DNA of 52,437 nt from Oscillibacter valericigenes (GCF_016902445.1 NZ_JACSNX010000019.1:1-52437), one strand, 5' to 3'. Positions 15,471 through 24,473 are shown, counted from the first letter of the stretch. The notes: a model not told the origin generated them from the sequence alone. Made by a program: numbers and translations.

Positions 15471-15510
15471 GTACGGATGTCACGTACCCTTTGCGGGCAA
15501 AGGAAGAACG
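15471..15510. repeat. Hairpin unit resembling the end of the long repeat
   Basis: TACGGATG, then CGTACCC, then TTGCGGGCAA occur here in the same order and spacing as in the long repeat (about 32419-32450 and 52367-52400). CCTTTGC pairs with GCAAAGG, and GGTACG with CGTACC. It lies between the pnp stop and its terminator. Confidence 0.5.
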
Positions 15511-15521
15511 CAGTCCCCTCT

Positions 15522-17672
15522 TTACTTCACCCGCTCGCCGGCGGCCTCTTTCGCCCGGATCTCCTTCACGGCATCCTTGTGGGAGAGGTTCACGCGGCCC
15601 TTCTCGTCGATGTCGGTGACCTTCACCCACATCATGTCGCCCACCTTGCAGGCGTCCTCCACCTTCTCGATGCGGTGGTCGGCCAGCTTGGAGATGTGGA
15701 CCAGGCCGTCCTTGCCGGGCGCCAGCTCCACAAAGGCGCCGAAGGTCATCAGCCGCACCACGCGGCCGTAGTACAGCTTGCCGATCTCGGGGACGAACAC
15801 GATGTCGTCGATGCACTTCTTGGCGGCGTCGCAGCTGGCGGCGTCCACGCCGGCGATGAAGATGGAGCCGTCGTCGTTGATGTCGATCTTGGCGCCGGTG
15901 TCGGCCACGATCTTCTGGATGACCTTGCCGCCGGAGCCGATGACCTCCCGGATCTTGGAGGGATCGATGTGCATGGTCAGCATCTTGGGGGCGTACTTGC
16001 TGACTTCCTTCCGGGGCTCAGCGATGGCGGGCAGCATGATCTGGTCCAGGATCTCGCACCGGGCGTCATAGGTGATGTCCAGGGCCTCCTTGATGATCTC
16101 CATGGTGAGGCCGTCGTTCTTCAGGTCCATCTGGATGGCGGTGATGCCCTTCTTGGTGCCGCCCACCTTGAAGTCCATCTCGCCGTGGAAGTCCTCCACG
16201 CCCTGGATGTCGATGAAGGTGGTGAAGGAGCCGTCATCGTCCTGGATCAGGCCGCAGGAGATGCCGGCCACAGGGGCCTTGATGGGCACGCCGGCGTCCA
16301 TCAGAGCCAGGGTGGAGCCGCAGATGGAGCCCTGGGAGGTGGAGCCGTTGGAGCTCAGCACCTCAGACACCACACGGATGGCATAGGGGAACTCCTCCAC
16401 AGAGGGGAGCACGGGCACCAGGGCCCGCTCCGCCAGGGCGCCGTGGCCGATCTCCCGGCGGCCGGGGGAACGGGCGGGCTTGGCCTCGCCCACGGAGTAG
16501 CCGGGGAAGTTGTAGTGGTGCATATACCGCTTCTCCGTCTCCTCCCAGATGGTGTCCAGCTTCTGGTTGGCGGAGAGGGTGTCCAGGGTGCAGACGGAGA
16601 GCACCTGGGTCTGGCCGCGGGTGAAGAGGCCGGAGCCGTGGGTCCGGGGCAGCACGCCCACCTCGGCAGCCAGGGGACGGATCTCGTTCTTCTGGCGGCC
16701 GTCCACGCGATGGCCCTCCAGCAGCCAAGCCTTGACGATCTTCTTCTGGAATTTGTAGGTGAACTCCTCCAGGTACTGGTCCATATCCGGATATTCCTCC
16801 AGATACTTCTCATGCCACTTCTCGATCATGGCGTTCCAGCGGGCCTCCCGGACGTTCTTGTCGTCGGTGTCCATGGCGGCCTTGGCCTCGTCCATGAACT
16901 CCGCCACGATCTTGTCGAACAGCTCCTGGTTGAAGTCGGCGTGGGGATAGTCGAACTTGGGCTTGCCCACCTCGGCCACCATCTGGTCAATGAGGGCGAT
17001 GATCTTCTGGTTCTCCTCATGGGCCATCTGGATGGCCTCGAACATCTTGTCGTTGGGGACCTCGTTGGCGCCGGCCTCGATCATGACCACCTTCTTGCGG
17101 GTGGAGACCACGGTGACGTCCAGGTCGCTGACCTTCCGCTCCTCGCTGGTGGGGTTGAACACCAGCCTGCCGTCCACCAGGCCCACCTTCAGGGCACCCA
17201 CGGGGCCGTTCCAGGGGATGTCGGAGATGGCCAGGGCGGCGGAGGTGCCGATCAGGGCGGCGATCTCCGGCGTGCAGTCGTGGTCCACGCTCATGACCGT
17301 GCACATGACGGACACGTCGTTGCGGAAGTCGGAGGGGAACAGGGGACGGATGGGCCGGTCGATGACGCGGCTGGTGAGGATGCCCTTCTCGCCGGGGCGG
17401 CCCTCCCGCCGGTTGAAGGAGCCGGGGATGCGGCCCACGGAGTACAGCTTCTCCTCAAAGTCCACGCTCAGGGGGAAGAAGTCGATGCCGTCCCGGGGAC
17501 GGGGGGCCGCGGTGACGCAGCAGAGCACCCGGGTGTCGCCGTAGCCCACCATGACGGCGGCGTTGGCCAGCTCGGCCAGCTTGCCCACCTCCATGGTCAG
17601 GGGGCGGCCCGCCAGCTCCATCTCGTACTTGTGGTAGTTGGGGAATTGTCTCTTGGTGATGATGGTTGACAT
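15522..17672 (-). CDS. pnp: Polyribonucleotide nucleotidyltransferase (PNPase)
   Basis: A phosphorolytic 3'-5' exoribonuclease of RNA turnover, working as a trimer. The 716 aa hold two RNase PH domains (about 1-215 and 300-545; the second has [21 protein letters not shown]), an alpha-helical linker, a KH domain (about 555-615, [12 protein letters not shown] with the GxxG loop) and an S1 domain (about 620-695, [20 protein letters not shown]). MSTIITKRQ at 17672 follows AAAAAGGAG and is the start; the 29 codons upstream run through a hairpin. It follows rpsO, as in many bacteria. Confidence 0.97.
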   Translation of the reverse strand: MSTIITKRQFPNYHKYEMELAGRPLTMEVGKLAELANAAVMVGYGDTRVLCCVTAAPRPRDGIDFFPLSVDFEEKLYSVGRIPGSFNRREGRPGEKGILTSRVIDRPIRPLFPSDFRNDVSVMCTVMSVDHDCTPEIAALIGTSAALAISDIPWNGPVGALKVGLVDGRLVFNPTSEERKVSDLDVTVVSTRKKVVMIEAGANEVPNDKMFEAIQMAHEENQKIIALIDQMVAEVGKPKFDYPHADFNQELFDKIVAEFMDEAKAAMDTDDKNVREARWNAMIEKWHEKYLEEYPDMDQYLEEFTYKFQKKIVKAWLLEGHRVDGRQKNEIRPLAAEVGVLPRTHGSGLFTRGQTQVLSVCTLDTLSANQKLDTIWEETEKRYMHHYNFPGYSVGEAKPARSPGRREIGHGALAERALVPVLPSVEEFPYAIRVVSEVLSSNGSTSQGSICGSTLALMDAGVPIKAPVAGISCGLIQDDDGSFTTFIDIQGVEDFHGEMDFKVGGTKKGITAIQMDLKNDGLTMEIIKEALDITYDARCEILDQIMLPAIAEPRKEVSKYAPKMLTMHIDPSKIREVIGSGGKVIQKIVADTGAKIDINDDGSIFIAGVDAASCDAAKKCIDDIVFVPEIGKLYYGRVVRLMTFGAFVELAPGKDGLVHISKLADHRIEKVEDACKVGDMMWVKVTDIDEKGRVNLSHKDAVKEIRAKEAAGERVK

Positions 17673-17715
17673 GTCTGGTCTCCTTTTTCGTATGATCTCC
17701 GCGGGAGCCAAACCA

Positions 17716-17767
17716 TTTAGCACTTGAAGCAACGGCCGGAGACCCGGTCCCTCCTTCAACTGCTAAA
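17716..17767 (-). promoter_or_regulatory. rpsO-pnp intergenic hairpin
   Basis: TTTAGCACTTGAAG (17716-17729) pairs with CTTCAACTGCTAAA (17754-17767) apart from one mismatch, and the interior has a second GC-rich stem. It stands about 45 bp ahead of pnp. In Escherichia coli a hairpin at this place is cut by RNase III and mediates pnp autocontrol; an equivalent role here is inference. Confidence 0.6.
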
Positions 17768-17805
17768 AGATCGGCCTGCCCGCGGGCGTTGAAAGAATGC
17801 GGGAA

Positions 17806-17836
17806 GAGGGTGGTGCGGCAAAGGCGCACCACCCTC
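17806..17836 (-). terminator. Terminator or attenuator after rpsO
   Basis: A perfect 12-bp stem (17806-17817 with 17825-17836, loop GCAAAGG) begins 10 nt after the rpsO stop. The following minus-strand sequence, TTCCCGCATTCTTT, is a weak T tract, so it probably stops only part of the transcription and lets the rest enter pnp. Confidence 0.6.
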
Positions 17837-17845
17837 CACATGAAC

Positions 17846-18112
17846 TTACTTCCGGATGCCCAGCTTGGCGATGAGGGCACGATAGCGCTCGATGTCCTTC
17901 TTCTGGAGATAGTCCAGCAGACGGCGGCGCTTGCCGACCATCTGGAGCAGGCCGCGGTTGGAGTGCTTGTCCTGGGGATTGTTCCGCATGTGCTCGGTCA
18001 GCACGTTGATCCGCTCGGTGAGGATGGCCACCTGGACCTCGGGAGAGCCGGTGTCCCCCTCGTGGGTGCGGTTGGCGTCAATGATCGCAGTCTTCTGTTC
18101 TTTGCGCAGCAT
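17846..18112 (-). CDS. rpsO: 30S ribosomal protein S15
   Basis: A primary 16S rRNA-binding protein of 88 aa, the normal length. The S15 signatures are [17 protein letters not shown], the [16 protein letters not shown] block and [13 protein letters not shown]. The start is ATG at 18112 with AAAGGTGG upstream; longer in-frame readings cross the promoter. A leader of about 95 nt precedes it and could carry the usual S15 autoregulatory site, though no conserved fold was verified. pnp follows. Confidence 0.97.
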   Translation of the reverse strand: MLRKEQKTAIIDANRTHEGDTGSPEVQVAILTERINVLTEHMRNNPQDKHSNRGLLQMVGKRRRLLDYLQKKDIERYRALIAKLGIRK

Positions 18113-18215
18113 GGTAAATTTCCACCTTTCTTCATATATACCCGCAGGACTGCGCCCCGGGATCGGTGAAAGTCCACGGAGCGAAGGGCTGGGGCCGCAC
18201 ATTGCGTGCTGTAGC

Positions 18216-18244
18216 ATGATACCACAGAAATCCCGGATTGTAAA
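18216..18244 (-). promoter_or_regulatory. rpsO promoter
   Basis: On the minus strand TTTACA (18244-18239), a 17-bp spacer and TATCAT (18221-18216) lie about 105 bp upstream of rpsO. Each box has one mismatch to consensus. Confidence 0.75.
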
Positions 18245-18310
18245 GATAAAAATGCAGATTTTCCCCGAAAGTTCCGAAAAAGATCCCACTTTTTGTCCCG
18301 CAAGGCGGAC

Positions 18311-18359
18311 TTGACAAATCCTGCCCTCCCGTGATATGCTAACCGTACTAATACGGTTA
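18311..18359 (+). promoter_or_regulatory. Promoter and operator of the GntR-ABC operon
   Basis: TTGACA (18311-18316), an 18-bp spacer and TATGCT (18335-18340) form the promoter. A perfect inverted repeat TAACCGTA-N4-TACGGTTA (18340-18359) sits at the transcription start, followed by a partial third arm (TAATACAGTT). A YtrA-type GntR protein encoded directly downstream is the likely ligand, which implies autorepression of the transporter operon. Confidence 0.82.
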
Positions 18360-18410
18360 ATACAGTTGCAGAGGCCGCGCCGCGCCCTCTGCGGAAGGGA
18401 AGGTGAGCGG

Positions 18411-18773
18411 ATGATCAGCCTGAACTACCGGGACTCCCGGCCCATTTATGAGCAGATCCGGGATGGACTGCGGAAGCTGATCGTCACCGGCGCGCTGGGC
18501 GCTGATGAAAAACTGCCCTCAGTGCGGGCACTGGCCGCCCAGCTGGCCATCAATCCCAACACCATCCAGCGGGCTTATAATGAGCTGGAGGGGGAGGGAT
18601 ACATCTATTCCGTTCCCGGAAAGGGAAGCTTCGCCGCCGCGAATGCGGCGGCGGACTCCGCCCGCCGGGCGGAGCTGATGACCCAGGTGCGGGAGCTCCT
18701 CTCCGAGCTGCGGTATCTGGGTGTGAGCCAGCAGGAGCTGCTGGCTCTGGTGAAGGAGGTGACTGCATCATGA
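18411..18773 (+). CDS. GntR-family regulator, YtrA subfamily
   Basis: A short GntR regulator of 120 aa. The winged HTH (about 8-75) starts with [19 protein letters not shown] and includes the recognition helix [20 protein letters not shown], followed by a two-helix dimerisation tail typical of the YtrA subgroup. Such regulators control adjacent ABC exporters and often respond to cell-wall-active agents in Firmicutes. The start ATG at 18411 follows GGAAGGTGAG; the longer reading from 18336 begins inside the promoter. It overlaps the ATPase gene by 4 bp (ATGA). Confidence 0.93.
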   Translation: MISLNYRDSRPIYEQIRDGLRKLIVTGALGADEKLPSVRALAAQLAINPNTIQRAYNELEGEGYIYSVPGKGSFAAANAAADSARRAELMTQVRELLSELRYLGVSQQELLALVKEVTAS

Positions 18774-19666
18774 TCGAAGTGAACGGCCTGGTAAAGCGAT
18801 TCGACGGATTCACCGCCCTGGACGGCGCCACACTGTCGGTGCCGGCAGGCAGTGTCTATGGCCTGGTGGGCCCCAACGGCGCCGGAAAATCCACTCTGAT
18901 CCGCCACCTGACGGGCATCTTCCGCCAGGATGCGGGCACCGTCCGCATCGGCGGCGAAAACATCTGGGAAAACGCCGCCCTGAAAGCCCGGATCGCCGCC
19001 ATCCCCGATGACTGGTACTATTTTCTCCAGTCCTCCATCCGGGATATGATGCGCTTTTACCGGGGATTTTATCCCGATTTTTCCATGGAGCGGTATGAAA
19101 AGCTGAAGGAGGTCTTTCAGCTGGACGAAAAGCGGCCCATCCGCCGCCTCAGCAAGGGCATGCAGAAGCAGGCAGCCTTCTGGCTGGCCCTGTGCTGCAT
19201 GCCGGACTACCTGATCCTGGACGAGCCGGTGGACGGCCTGGACCCGGTGATGCGGCGCCAGGTGTGGTCCCTGGTGCTGGCGGACGTGGCCCAGCGGGGC
19301 ACCACGGTGCTGGTGAGCTCCCACAACCTGCGGGAGCTGGAGGACGTCTGTGACCACGTGGGCATCATGGACCACGGCAAAGTGCTGCTGGAGCGGTCCC
19401 TGGCCCAGCTGCAGGACAACATGGTGAAGCTGCAGGTGGTGTTCCCCGACGGGGTGACGGAGGTGCCGGCGGACCTGCCGGTGCTCCACGCCAGCCGGAT
19501 CGGCCGCATCCACACCCTCATCATGCGGATGAACGCCCAGGAGGCGGAGGACCTGCTGGCGGCATACAGTCCCCTGCTGGTGGACGCGGTACCCCTGACC
19601 CTGGAGGAGATCTTTATTTACGAACTGGGAGGTGCGGACTATGCAGTCAAAGACATCGTGCTTTAA
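18770..19666 (+). CDS. ABC transporter ATP-binding protein
   Basis: ATP-binding subunit of 298 aa. Walker A is GPNGAGKST (about 36-44), the signature is RRLSKGMQKQ (a degenerate LSGGQ seen in YtrB/CcmA-like exporters), Walker B is YLILDEPVDGLDP and the H-loop is VSSHNLRELE. A C-terminal extension of about 80 aa follows. It works with the permease whose gene overlaps its end by 26 bp. Together with the GntR gene this is a ytr-like exporter operon. Confidence 0.93.
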   Translation: MIEVNGLVKRFDGFTALDGATLSVPAGSVYGLVGPNGAGKSTLIRHLTGIFRQDAGTVRIGGENIWENAALKARIAAIPDDWYYFLQSSIRDMMRFYRGFYPDFSMERYEKLKEVFQLDEKRPIRRLSKGMQKQAAFWLALCCMPDYLILDEPVDGLDPVMRRQVWSLVLADVAQRGTTVLVSSHNLRELEDVCDHVGIMDHGKVLLERSLAQLQDNMVKLQVVFPDGVTEVPADLPVLHASRIGRIHTLIMRMNAQEAEDLLAAYSPLLVDAVPLTLEEIFIYELGGADYAVKDIVL

Positions 19667-21611
19667 CGGGACGCTGTTCCGCAAGAACCTGACCCGGTTC
19701 TGGCCCCTGTGGGGGCTGGCCGCCTTCATCGGCGCCCTGTTCCCCCTGTCGGTGCTGCTGGACATGGCCCACCGGGGCTGGCACACTTACACCGCTCCAG
19801 AGTTCACCCAGATGTACTACGAGGTGGTCAGCGCCGTCCCCGTCATCAGCCTGGTGTATGCCGCCCTCTGTGCCATGGCGGTGTGGAGCTACCTCTACAA
19901 CGCCCGCAGCGTAGGGCTGATGCACACCCTGCCCATCCGGCGGGAGGGTCTGTTCCTCACCAACTTCCTCTCCGGCTTTGCCATGACCCTGATCCCCTAT
20001 GCCGTCACCGGGTTGCTGTGCGTCATCGTCTCCCTGTGCGGCGGGGCCTTTGACGCCAGGGGGCTGGCCGTCACCGTGCTGGCGGTGCTGGGCGAGAGCT
20101 TCTTCTACTTCTCCAGCGCCACCTTCGTCTGCTTCATCACTGGCAACGCCTTCGCCATGCCGGCGCTGTACGCCCTGCTCCACTTCCTGGCAGTGCTGCT
20201 GGACTGGCTGATTTCCTCCTTTGCCCAGGGGTTTATCTTCGGCTTTTCCACCAATTACACCGGCGCGGTGGAGTGGCTCTCTCCCACGGTGTATCTGGCC
20301 CACAACATCCAGCCTCTGGGGACTTACGAAGAGGTCACCCAGGCCTATGCCAGCGGAACATATACCGAGCACGTCCTGACCTCTGTGGAGCTGGAAAACT
20401 TCTGGCTGGTGGGCGTCTACGCCCTGGCGGGCCTGGCGCTGGCCGCCCTGGCTCTGGTCCTCTACCGCTCCCGCCGCAGCGAGACCGCCGGCGACGTGGT
20501 GGCCGTGGGCTGGCTGCGGCCCGTGTTCCGGTACGGCGTGGCAGGGCTCTGCGCCCTGCTGGGGGGCCAGCTGCTCTACTCCCTGTTCTGGTACGGCTTC
20601 CAGACCGGAAGCTACTATGACACCCTCCCCATGGTGGTCTGCCTGCTGGTGGCGGGGACCATCGGGTACTACGGCGCCTCCATGCTGCTGGCCAAGTCCC
20701 TGAAGGTGTTTCGGGGCAGCTGGAAGGGCCTCTTGGCTGTGCTGGCGGGCTGCGTCCTGGTGTGCTGTGTGCTGCACTTTGACCTGCTGGGTGTGGCGGA
20801 CCGGGTGCCGGAGGCCAGCCAGATCCGGTCCGTGGACATTCGGGTGTCCGACAATTCCTACACCTTTACGCCGGAGCAGGATGCCGACCTGGTGGAGCAG
20901 GTCCGTGCCCTGCACCAGGCGGTGGCTGCCGAGGAGGCCTATATCCGGGAGACGGAGGCTGCGGGATACACCTCCTCCATGGATGAGAGCCCCGACAACA
21001 GCCACACCGGCCTGTCCATCACCTATACCCTGAAGAGCGGCGCCAAAGTGGACCGCTGGTACTTCCTGCCCATCACCCGGGACCGGATGGCCCAGCCGGG
21101 GACCTATGACCACCTGCTGGACCAGTTCGTCAACAGCGAGGCCATGAAGGCGCGGCGCCTGCATCTGGACGACGGCTTCTGGACCGTTGCCGGCGGCAGC
21201 CTGTTCCTCTCGATCCGGGATCAATACTATGACCTGGGCAGCCGGGAGGCCTCCGCCATCCTGGAGGCCGTGGGCCGTGACATGGAGGCCGGAAACTGGG
21301 GCACCTATGACTGGTTCGCCTCGGACAACGGCGGCGATTACGCCCTGGAGCTGAGCCTGAATTTCGACGGTCCCGACGGTGAGGGCCATGACTATATCAC
21401 CGTCGTCGTCTGCCCTGCCATGACGGAGACCGCCCAGTGCCTGAAGCGGCTGGGGCTGGCATCGGACGAGGATCTGGTGACCTACCGGGAGCTGTATCCG
21501 CAGGACTATCCCCAGGACGATGAGGATACCGCGTACTACGGCGCCCAGTCCGGCAACGGCACCGCCGAGGTCTACGGCGCCTCCGGCGGTGTGGCGGTGT
21601 CTCCCCTATGA
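19641..21611 (+). CDS. ABC transporter permease with a large C-terminal extracytoplasmic region
   Basis: Membrane subunit of 656 aa. The first 385 or so residues hold about seven membrane helices with an ABC-2 type arrangement, including a late pair (about 290-345) and a final helix near GLLAVLAGCVLVCCVLHFDLLG. After that, about 270 residues are soluble, acidic and predicted extracytoplasmic (from ADRVPEASQIRSVDI to the end). This layout resembles Firmicutes permeases annotated with DUF6449, from memory. ATG at 19641 follows GGAGGTG with 6-nt spacing. The exported substrate is unknown. Confidence 0.85.
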   Translation: MQSKTSCFNGTLFRKNLTRFWPLWGLAAFIGALFPLSVLLDMAHRGWHTYTAPEFTQMYYEVVSAVPVISLVYAALCAMAVWSYLYNARSVGLMHTLPIRREGLFLTNFLSGFAMTLIPYAVTGLLCVIVSLCGGAFDARGLAVTVLAVLGESFFYFSSATFVCFITGNAFAMPALYALLHFLAVLLDWLISSFAQGFIFGFSTNYTGAVEWLSPTVYLAHNIQPLGTYEEVTQAYASGTYTEHVLTSVELENFWLVGVYALAGLALAALALVLYRSRRSETAGDVVAVGWLRPVFRYGVAGLCALLGGQLLYSLFWYGFQTGSYYDTLPMVVCLLVAGTIGYYGASMLLAKSLKVFRGSWKGLLAVLAGCVLVCCVLHFDLLGVADRVPEASQIRSVDIRVSDNSYTFTPEQDADLVEQVRALHQAVAAEEAYIRETEAAGYTSSMDESPDNSHTGLSITYTLKSGAKVDRWYFLPITRDRMAQPGTYDHLLDQFVNSEAMKARRLHLDDGFWTVAGGSLFLSIRDQYYDLGSREASAILEAVGRDMEAGNWGTYDWFASDNGGDYALELSLNFDGPDGEGHDYITVVVCPAMTETAQCLKRLGLASDEDLVTYRELYPQDYPQDDEDTAYYGAQSGNGTAEVYGASGGVAVSPL

Positions 21612-22261
21612 GCAGAGCAAGGGCCCGGAGAAGGCGTCTGAACCTTCGCTTCGCGGCGCTGTGCCTGATGGCCGTTTTTCTTCTGGCAGGTGCCGTCATC
21701 TGGCTCGCAGCCGGCCGGGGCCTGCCGGCCGAGGGCGTGGAGGTGCCGGACTATGTCCGGCAGGACTTTCTCACGGTGAATCCCTGGTCCCGGCCCGGCA
21801 CGCCCCTGGAAAAGGTCGACGGCGTGGTGATCCACTACGTGGGCAATCCCAGCACCACGGCCCAGGCCAACCGGAATTACTTCGAGTCCCTGTCCTCCGG
21901 CGAGACGGAGACCTACGCCTCCAGCCACTTCGTCGTGGGGCTGGAGGGAGAGGTCATCCAGTGCATCCCCCTGACGGAGATCGCCTATGCCTCCAACATC
22001 CGCAACGACGACACCGTGGCCATCGAGGTGTGCCACCCGGATGAGACCGGGGAGTTCTCCCCGGTCACCTACCAGCGGGTGGTGGAGCTGACGGCCTGGC
22101 TGTGCCGGACCTTCGGCCTGGACCCGGAGACGGATGTGATCCGCCACTATGATGTGACGGAAAAGCTGTGCCCGCTGTATTATGTGGAGCACCCGGAGGC
22201 CTGGGACGCCTTCCGGGCGGACGTGGCGGCAGAAATGGACCGCCAGACGGCTGTCTCCTGA
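21608..22261 (+). CDS. Membrane-anchored N-acetylmuramoyl-L-alanine amidase (amidase_2)
   Basis: A zinc amidase of 217 aa in the T7-lysozyme/PGRP family, cutting between MurNAc and L-Ala in peptidoglycan. An Arg-rich start and one membrane helix (about 14-33) tether or export it. Catalytic features are VVIHYVGNP (first His), ASSHFVVG, VIRHYDVT (second His) and KLCPLYY (Cys ligand). Its ATG overlaps the permease stop (ATGA), so wall cleavage is translationally coupled to the exporter operon. Confidence 0.92.
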   Translation: MSRARARRRRLNLRFAALCLMAVFLLAGAVIWLAAGRGLPAEGVEVPDYVRQDFLTVNPWSRPGTPLEKVDGVVIHYVGNPSTTAQANRNYFESLSSGETETYASSHFVVGLEGEVIQCIPLTEIAYASNIRNDDTVAIEVCHPDETGEFSPVTYQRVVELTAWLCRTFGLDPETDVIRHYDVTEKLCPLYYVEHPEAWDAFRADVAAEMDRQTAVS

Positions 22262-22360
22262 CACGCGCTGAAAATTTTTCAAGATCGGGTGAAACAAAAC
22301 GCCCGCCTTCTTCGTCTTAATAAGTAGAGAGGGATTTAACATCAGAGGGGGTCTTTTTCC

Positions 22361-22531
22361 ATGGAACAAAATCCGGCTGCCGCCACGCTTTGGCGCATGT
22401 GGGTGGATACCAAGCGGCGCATCGTTTCCTTTCATGAGGAAAAGGACTGCCAGCTGCTGGAATTCCGCAGCCATGAGATGTTTCTGAACTGCGTGGACCA
22501 ATACGCCTGCAAGCAATACCGCTATCAATGA
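22361..22531 (+). CDS. Hypothetical 56-aa protein
   Basis: A small open frame with a clear ribosome site (AGAGGGGG, about 10 nt upstream). It encodes a charged, aromatic-rich peptide with three cysteines, starting MEQNPAAATLWRMWVDTKRR and ending ACKQYRYQ. It has no signal peptide or membrane helix. It sits between the amidase and the secreted protein, and the codon use resembles that of its neighbours. I do not recognise the family. Confidence 0.6.
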   Translation: MEQNPAAATLWRMWVDTKRRIVSFHEEKDCQLLEFRSHEMFLNCVDQYACKQYRYQ

Positions 22532-22592
22532 CCCTGCGGGGCCTTTCGGCCTCACTCCGGCGGCGGATGCCGCCTAAGGAGGCGTTCCATCG

Positions 22593-23897
22593 ATGTCACA
22601 CCGGCGCGGCCCGGCGCTGCTCTGTCTGCTGCTGGCCACTGTCCTGACTCTATCCGCCGCGGCGGTCTCCTCCAGGGGTGAGCCGCGGCCCGCCGTTCCT
22701 CACTCCCTGGAGGAGGAGACCGTCCACTACGGGGAGACGCCGGCCGTCCGGATCATCCCCCTGACAGATCTGGAGCGGGCGGACACCCAGGCAACGGACG
22801 GCATGACCGTCCCTGTGGATCCGGCGGAGATGTCCGCCGTCCTGGCGGAATGTACCTTGCAAGACGGCACCATCATCAGGCTCTACGCCGCGGCGGAGGG
22901 CCGGATCGATGGCGCTTTTGTGCGCCCGGACCAGGGCTGGTTCCGCTTTGTCCGGCTCTCTGACGGGACAAGCGCGTCCGCCGCCTTCGCCGTCAACCCC
23001 ACCCTCACGCCTTTCGACGGCGTACTGGGGAAAACGGGCTTTCTGCTGCGGTATGCCAACCCCGCGGGGATCTACACCTATGACTACTGCTGGTTCGATC
23101 CGGACGGGTCCCTGCGCACGCTCCGCGCCACATTTGACCCGGTGGCACTGGATCTGGACGGCGACGGGACGGCCGAGCTGGCCTGGGAGATCGCGGAGTG
23201 GCAGAACTCGTTCTCCTTTTACTGCCGGGGCGCAGGCGGCGCCCTCTATCAGGTGACGCCCGGCGCCTGCCTGGAAAACGGCGGAACGCTGGTGGCTGTG
23301 GAGCAGGAGGGACCGGGTCCGGTCCGGCTGATCTACCGCTGTGAGGACGATGCCGGCCAGACTTCCTTCTGTGCCGTGACCTTCCAGGACGGCGCCCTGC
23401 GGATCGAGCCGAACATCGCCTATGTCCCCGCCGCCCCGGAGGATACGGTGGCTGTCCCGGACCCCACGGCAGGGCGGACGGCCCTGCCCCATGTGTCCGT
23501 CACCGCGCCGGACGGCCGGACCATGGACGGCGCCGGCGAGGCCGCTTACCTGGACCTGTGGTCCCTTCTCTGGAACAGCCCCTATGCCGCCCCGGCCGGG
23601 GCAGTGGTGGTCTCCACCGACGCGCCGCTGGACGAAGAGACCGCCTACACCGTCACCTTCTCCGACCCGGAGGCCGGCGAGACCTTCTCCTGGTCTCTGG
23701 ATGCCGAGGGCGTCTGCCGGTTCGACGGCATCGCGGGCAACTGCCGCCTGGTGTGCACCGGCAGCGGCTCCCTGCCCGCATACTGCCACGACGTGCTGTC
23801 CCTCTACTGTGAAGCCAGCCGCACCGCCCGGAACTACGACGATCAGGGCCGCTGGCTGGGCTGGGATCTGGTCCCGGTCCAGAGCAAGGTCGGCTGA
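22593..23897 (+). CDS. Secreted hypothetical protein
   Basis: A 434-aa protein with an N-terminal signal peptide (about 1-25, RRGPALLCLLLATVLTLSA). No catalytic domain is recognised. The central part has a DLDGDGTAEL calcium-loop-like motif (about 190), as in FG-GAP/VCBS repeats, within a beta-rich region. There are few cysteines, and the composition is Ala/Asp/Pro-rich, typical of extracellular proteins. The ATG at 22593 follows AAGGAGG with 10-nt spacing. It is placed after the amidase, so it may belong to the same envelope-related transcript. Confidence 0.8.
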   Translation: MSHRRGPALLCLLLATVLTLSAAAVSSRGEPRPAVPHSLEEETVHYGETPAVRIIPLTDLERADTQATDGMTVPVDPAEMSAVLAECTLQDGTIIRLYAAAEGRIDGAFVRPDQGWFRFVRLSDGTSASAAFAVNPTLTPFDGVLGKTGFLLRYANPAGIYTYDYCWFDPDGSLRTLRATFDPVALDLDGDGTAELAWEIAEWQNSFSFYCRGAGGALYQVTPGACLENGGTLVAVEQEGPGPVRLIYRCEDDAGQTSFCAVTFQDGALRIEPNIAYVPAAPEDTVAVPDPTAGRTALPHVSVTAPDGRTMDGAGEAAYLDLWSLLWNSPYAAPAGAVVVSTDAPLDEETAYTVTFSDPEAGETFSWSLDAEGVCRFDGIAGNCRLVCTGSGSLPAYCHDVLSLYCEASRTARNYDDQGRWLGWDLVPVQSKVG

Positions 23898-23921
23898 ACC
23901 GGTATTTTTATAAAAACCGCC

Positions 23922-23949
23922 TTGACAAACCGCAAAAATGTGATACGAT
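23922..23949 (+). promoter_or_regulatory. Promoter of the ileS T-box operon
   Basis: TTGACA (23922-23927), a 16-bp spacer and TACGAT (23944-23949) lie directly ahead of the T-box leader and after the stop of the secreted-protein gene. Confidence 0.75.
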
Positions 23950-23954
23950 GATTC

Positions 23955-24244
23955 GGTAAACTGAACATTCCGGCGTGGAAAAGGACGAGTAGCCTTTCGA
24001 TCCCTGCCAAGAGAGCCGCCGTTTGGTGCGAGGCGGCGAGGGGCGGATGGTGAAAATCACCTTGGAGCCTCCTGCTGAAAGACGACGCGAGTAGGCAAGG
24101 ACGATCGATGCCCGTTACAGCATCGGCCCGTGACAGCGGGCATTGAGGGGCCGCTCCCCGTGAGGGGACGGCAGCGAGAGTGGTACCGCAGAGTGTTTTC
24201 AAAACGCTTTGTCTCTTGGAAAAGAGACAAAGCGTTTTTATTTT
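23955..24244 (+). ncRNA. T-box leader (isoleucine)
   Basis: A T-box riboswitch that reads uncharged tRNA-Ile. Stem I features include the AGAGAGCC/GGTGCGAGGCGG segment and AATCACCTTGGAGCC, whose ATC (24056-24058) is the probable Ile specifier codon. The T-box sequence AGAGTGGTACCGCAG is at 24177-24191. The terminator is a perfect 16-bp stem (24201-24216 with 24223-24238) ending in TTTTATTTT. Uncharged tRNA-Ile should favour the antiterminator and allow transcription of the zinc-ribbon gene and ileS. Confidence 0.93.
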
Positions 24245-24269
24245 GCTCAAAAGGCAGGTGTGTACGACC

Positions 24270-24473
24270 ATGAACTGCCCCTACTGTCAAAAGCCCATGG
24301 AGGCCGGCTATTTGAGCAGCGGCTCCCCCGTCTTCTGGTCGGAGGCCGTGTCCGGCCTTCCCGTTCCCACTCAACGGAGCGATGTGCCTCTTGGCGGAAA
24401 GCTGGGGCTGGTCACACGCCCCCGGGCCTTTCTGTGCCGGAACTGCAGGATCGTTCTCACCCGGTATCAATGA
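24270..24473 (+). CDS. Zinc-ribbon protein, DUF6487-like (67 aa)
   Basis: A 67-aa protein with two CxxC pairs, CPYC near the start and CRNC near the end, fitting a zinc ribbon. The first block (MNCPYCQKPMEAGYLSSG) and the SPVFWSE segment match the small Firmicutes family annotated DUF6487 (recognised by eye). The function is unknown. It begins 26 nt after the T-box terminator and 36 nt before ileS, so its expression should respond to isoleucine charging. ATG at 24270 has only GGCAGGTG upstream, which is weak but acceptable. Confidence 0.8.
   Translation: MNCPYCQKPMEAGYLSSGSPVFWSEAVSGLPVPTQRSDVPLGGKLGLVTRPRAFLCRNCRIVLTRYQ

Noticed and set aside
17840..18410. Replication origin at the strand-orientation switch
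   Set aside because: Gene direction flips here, but no DnaA-box cluster, dnaA or dnaN is seen; a divergent promoter pair explains the flip.
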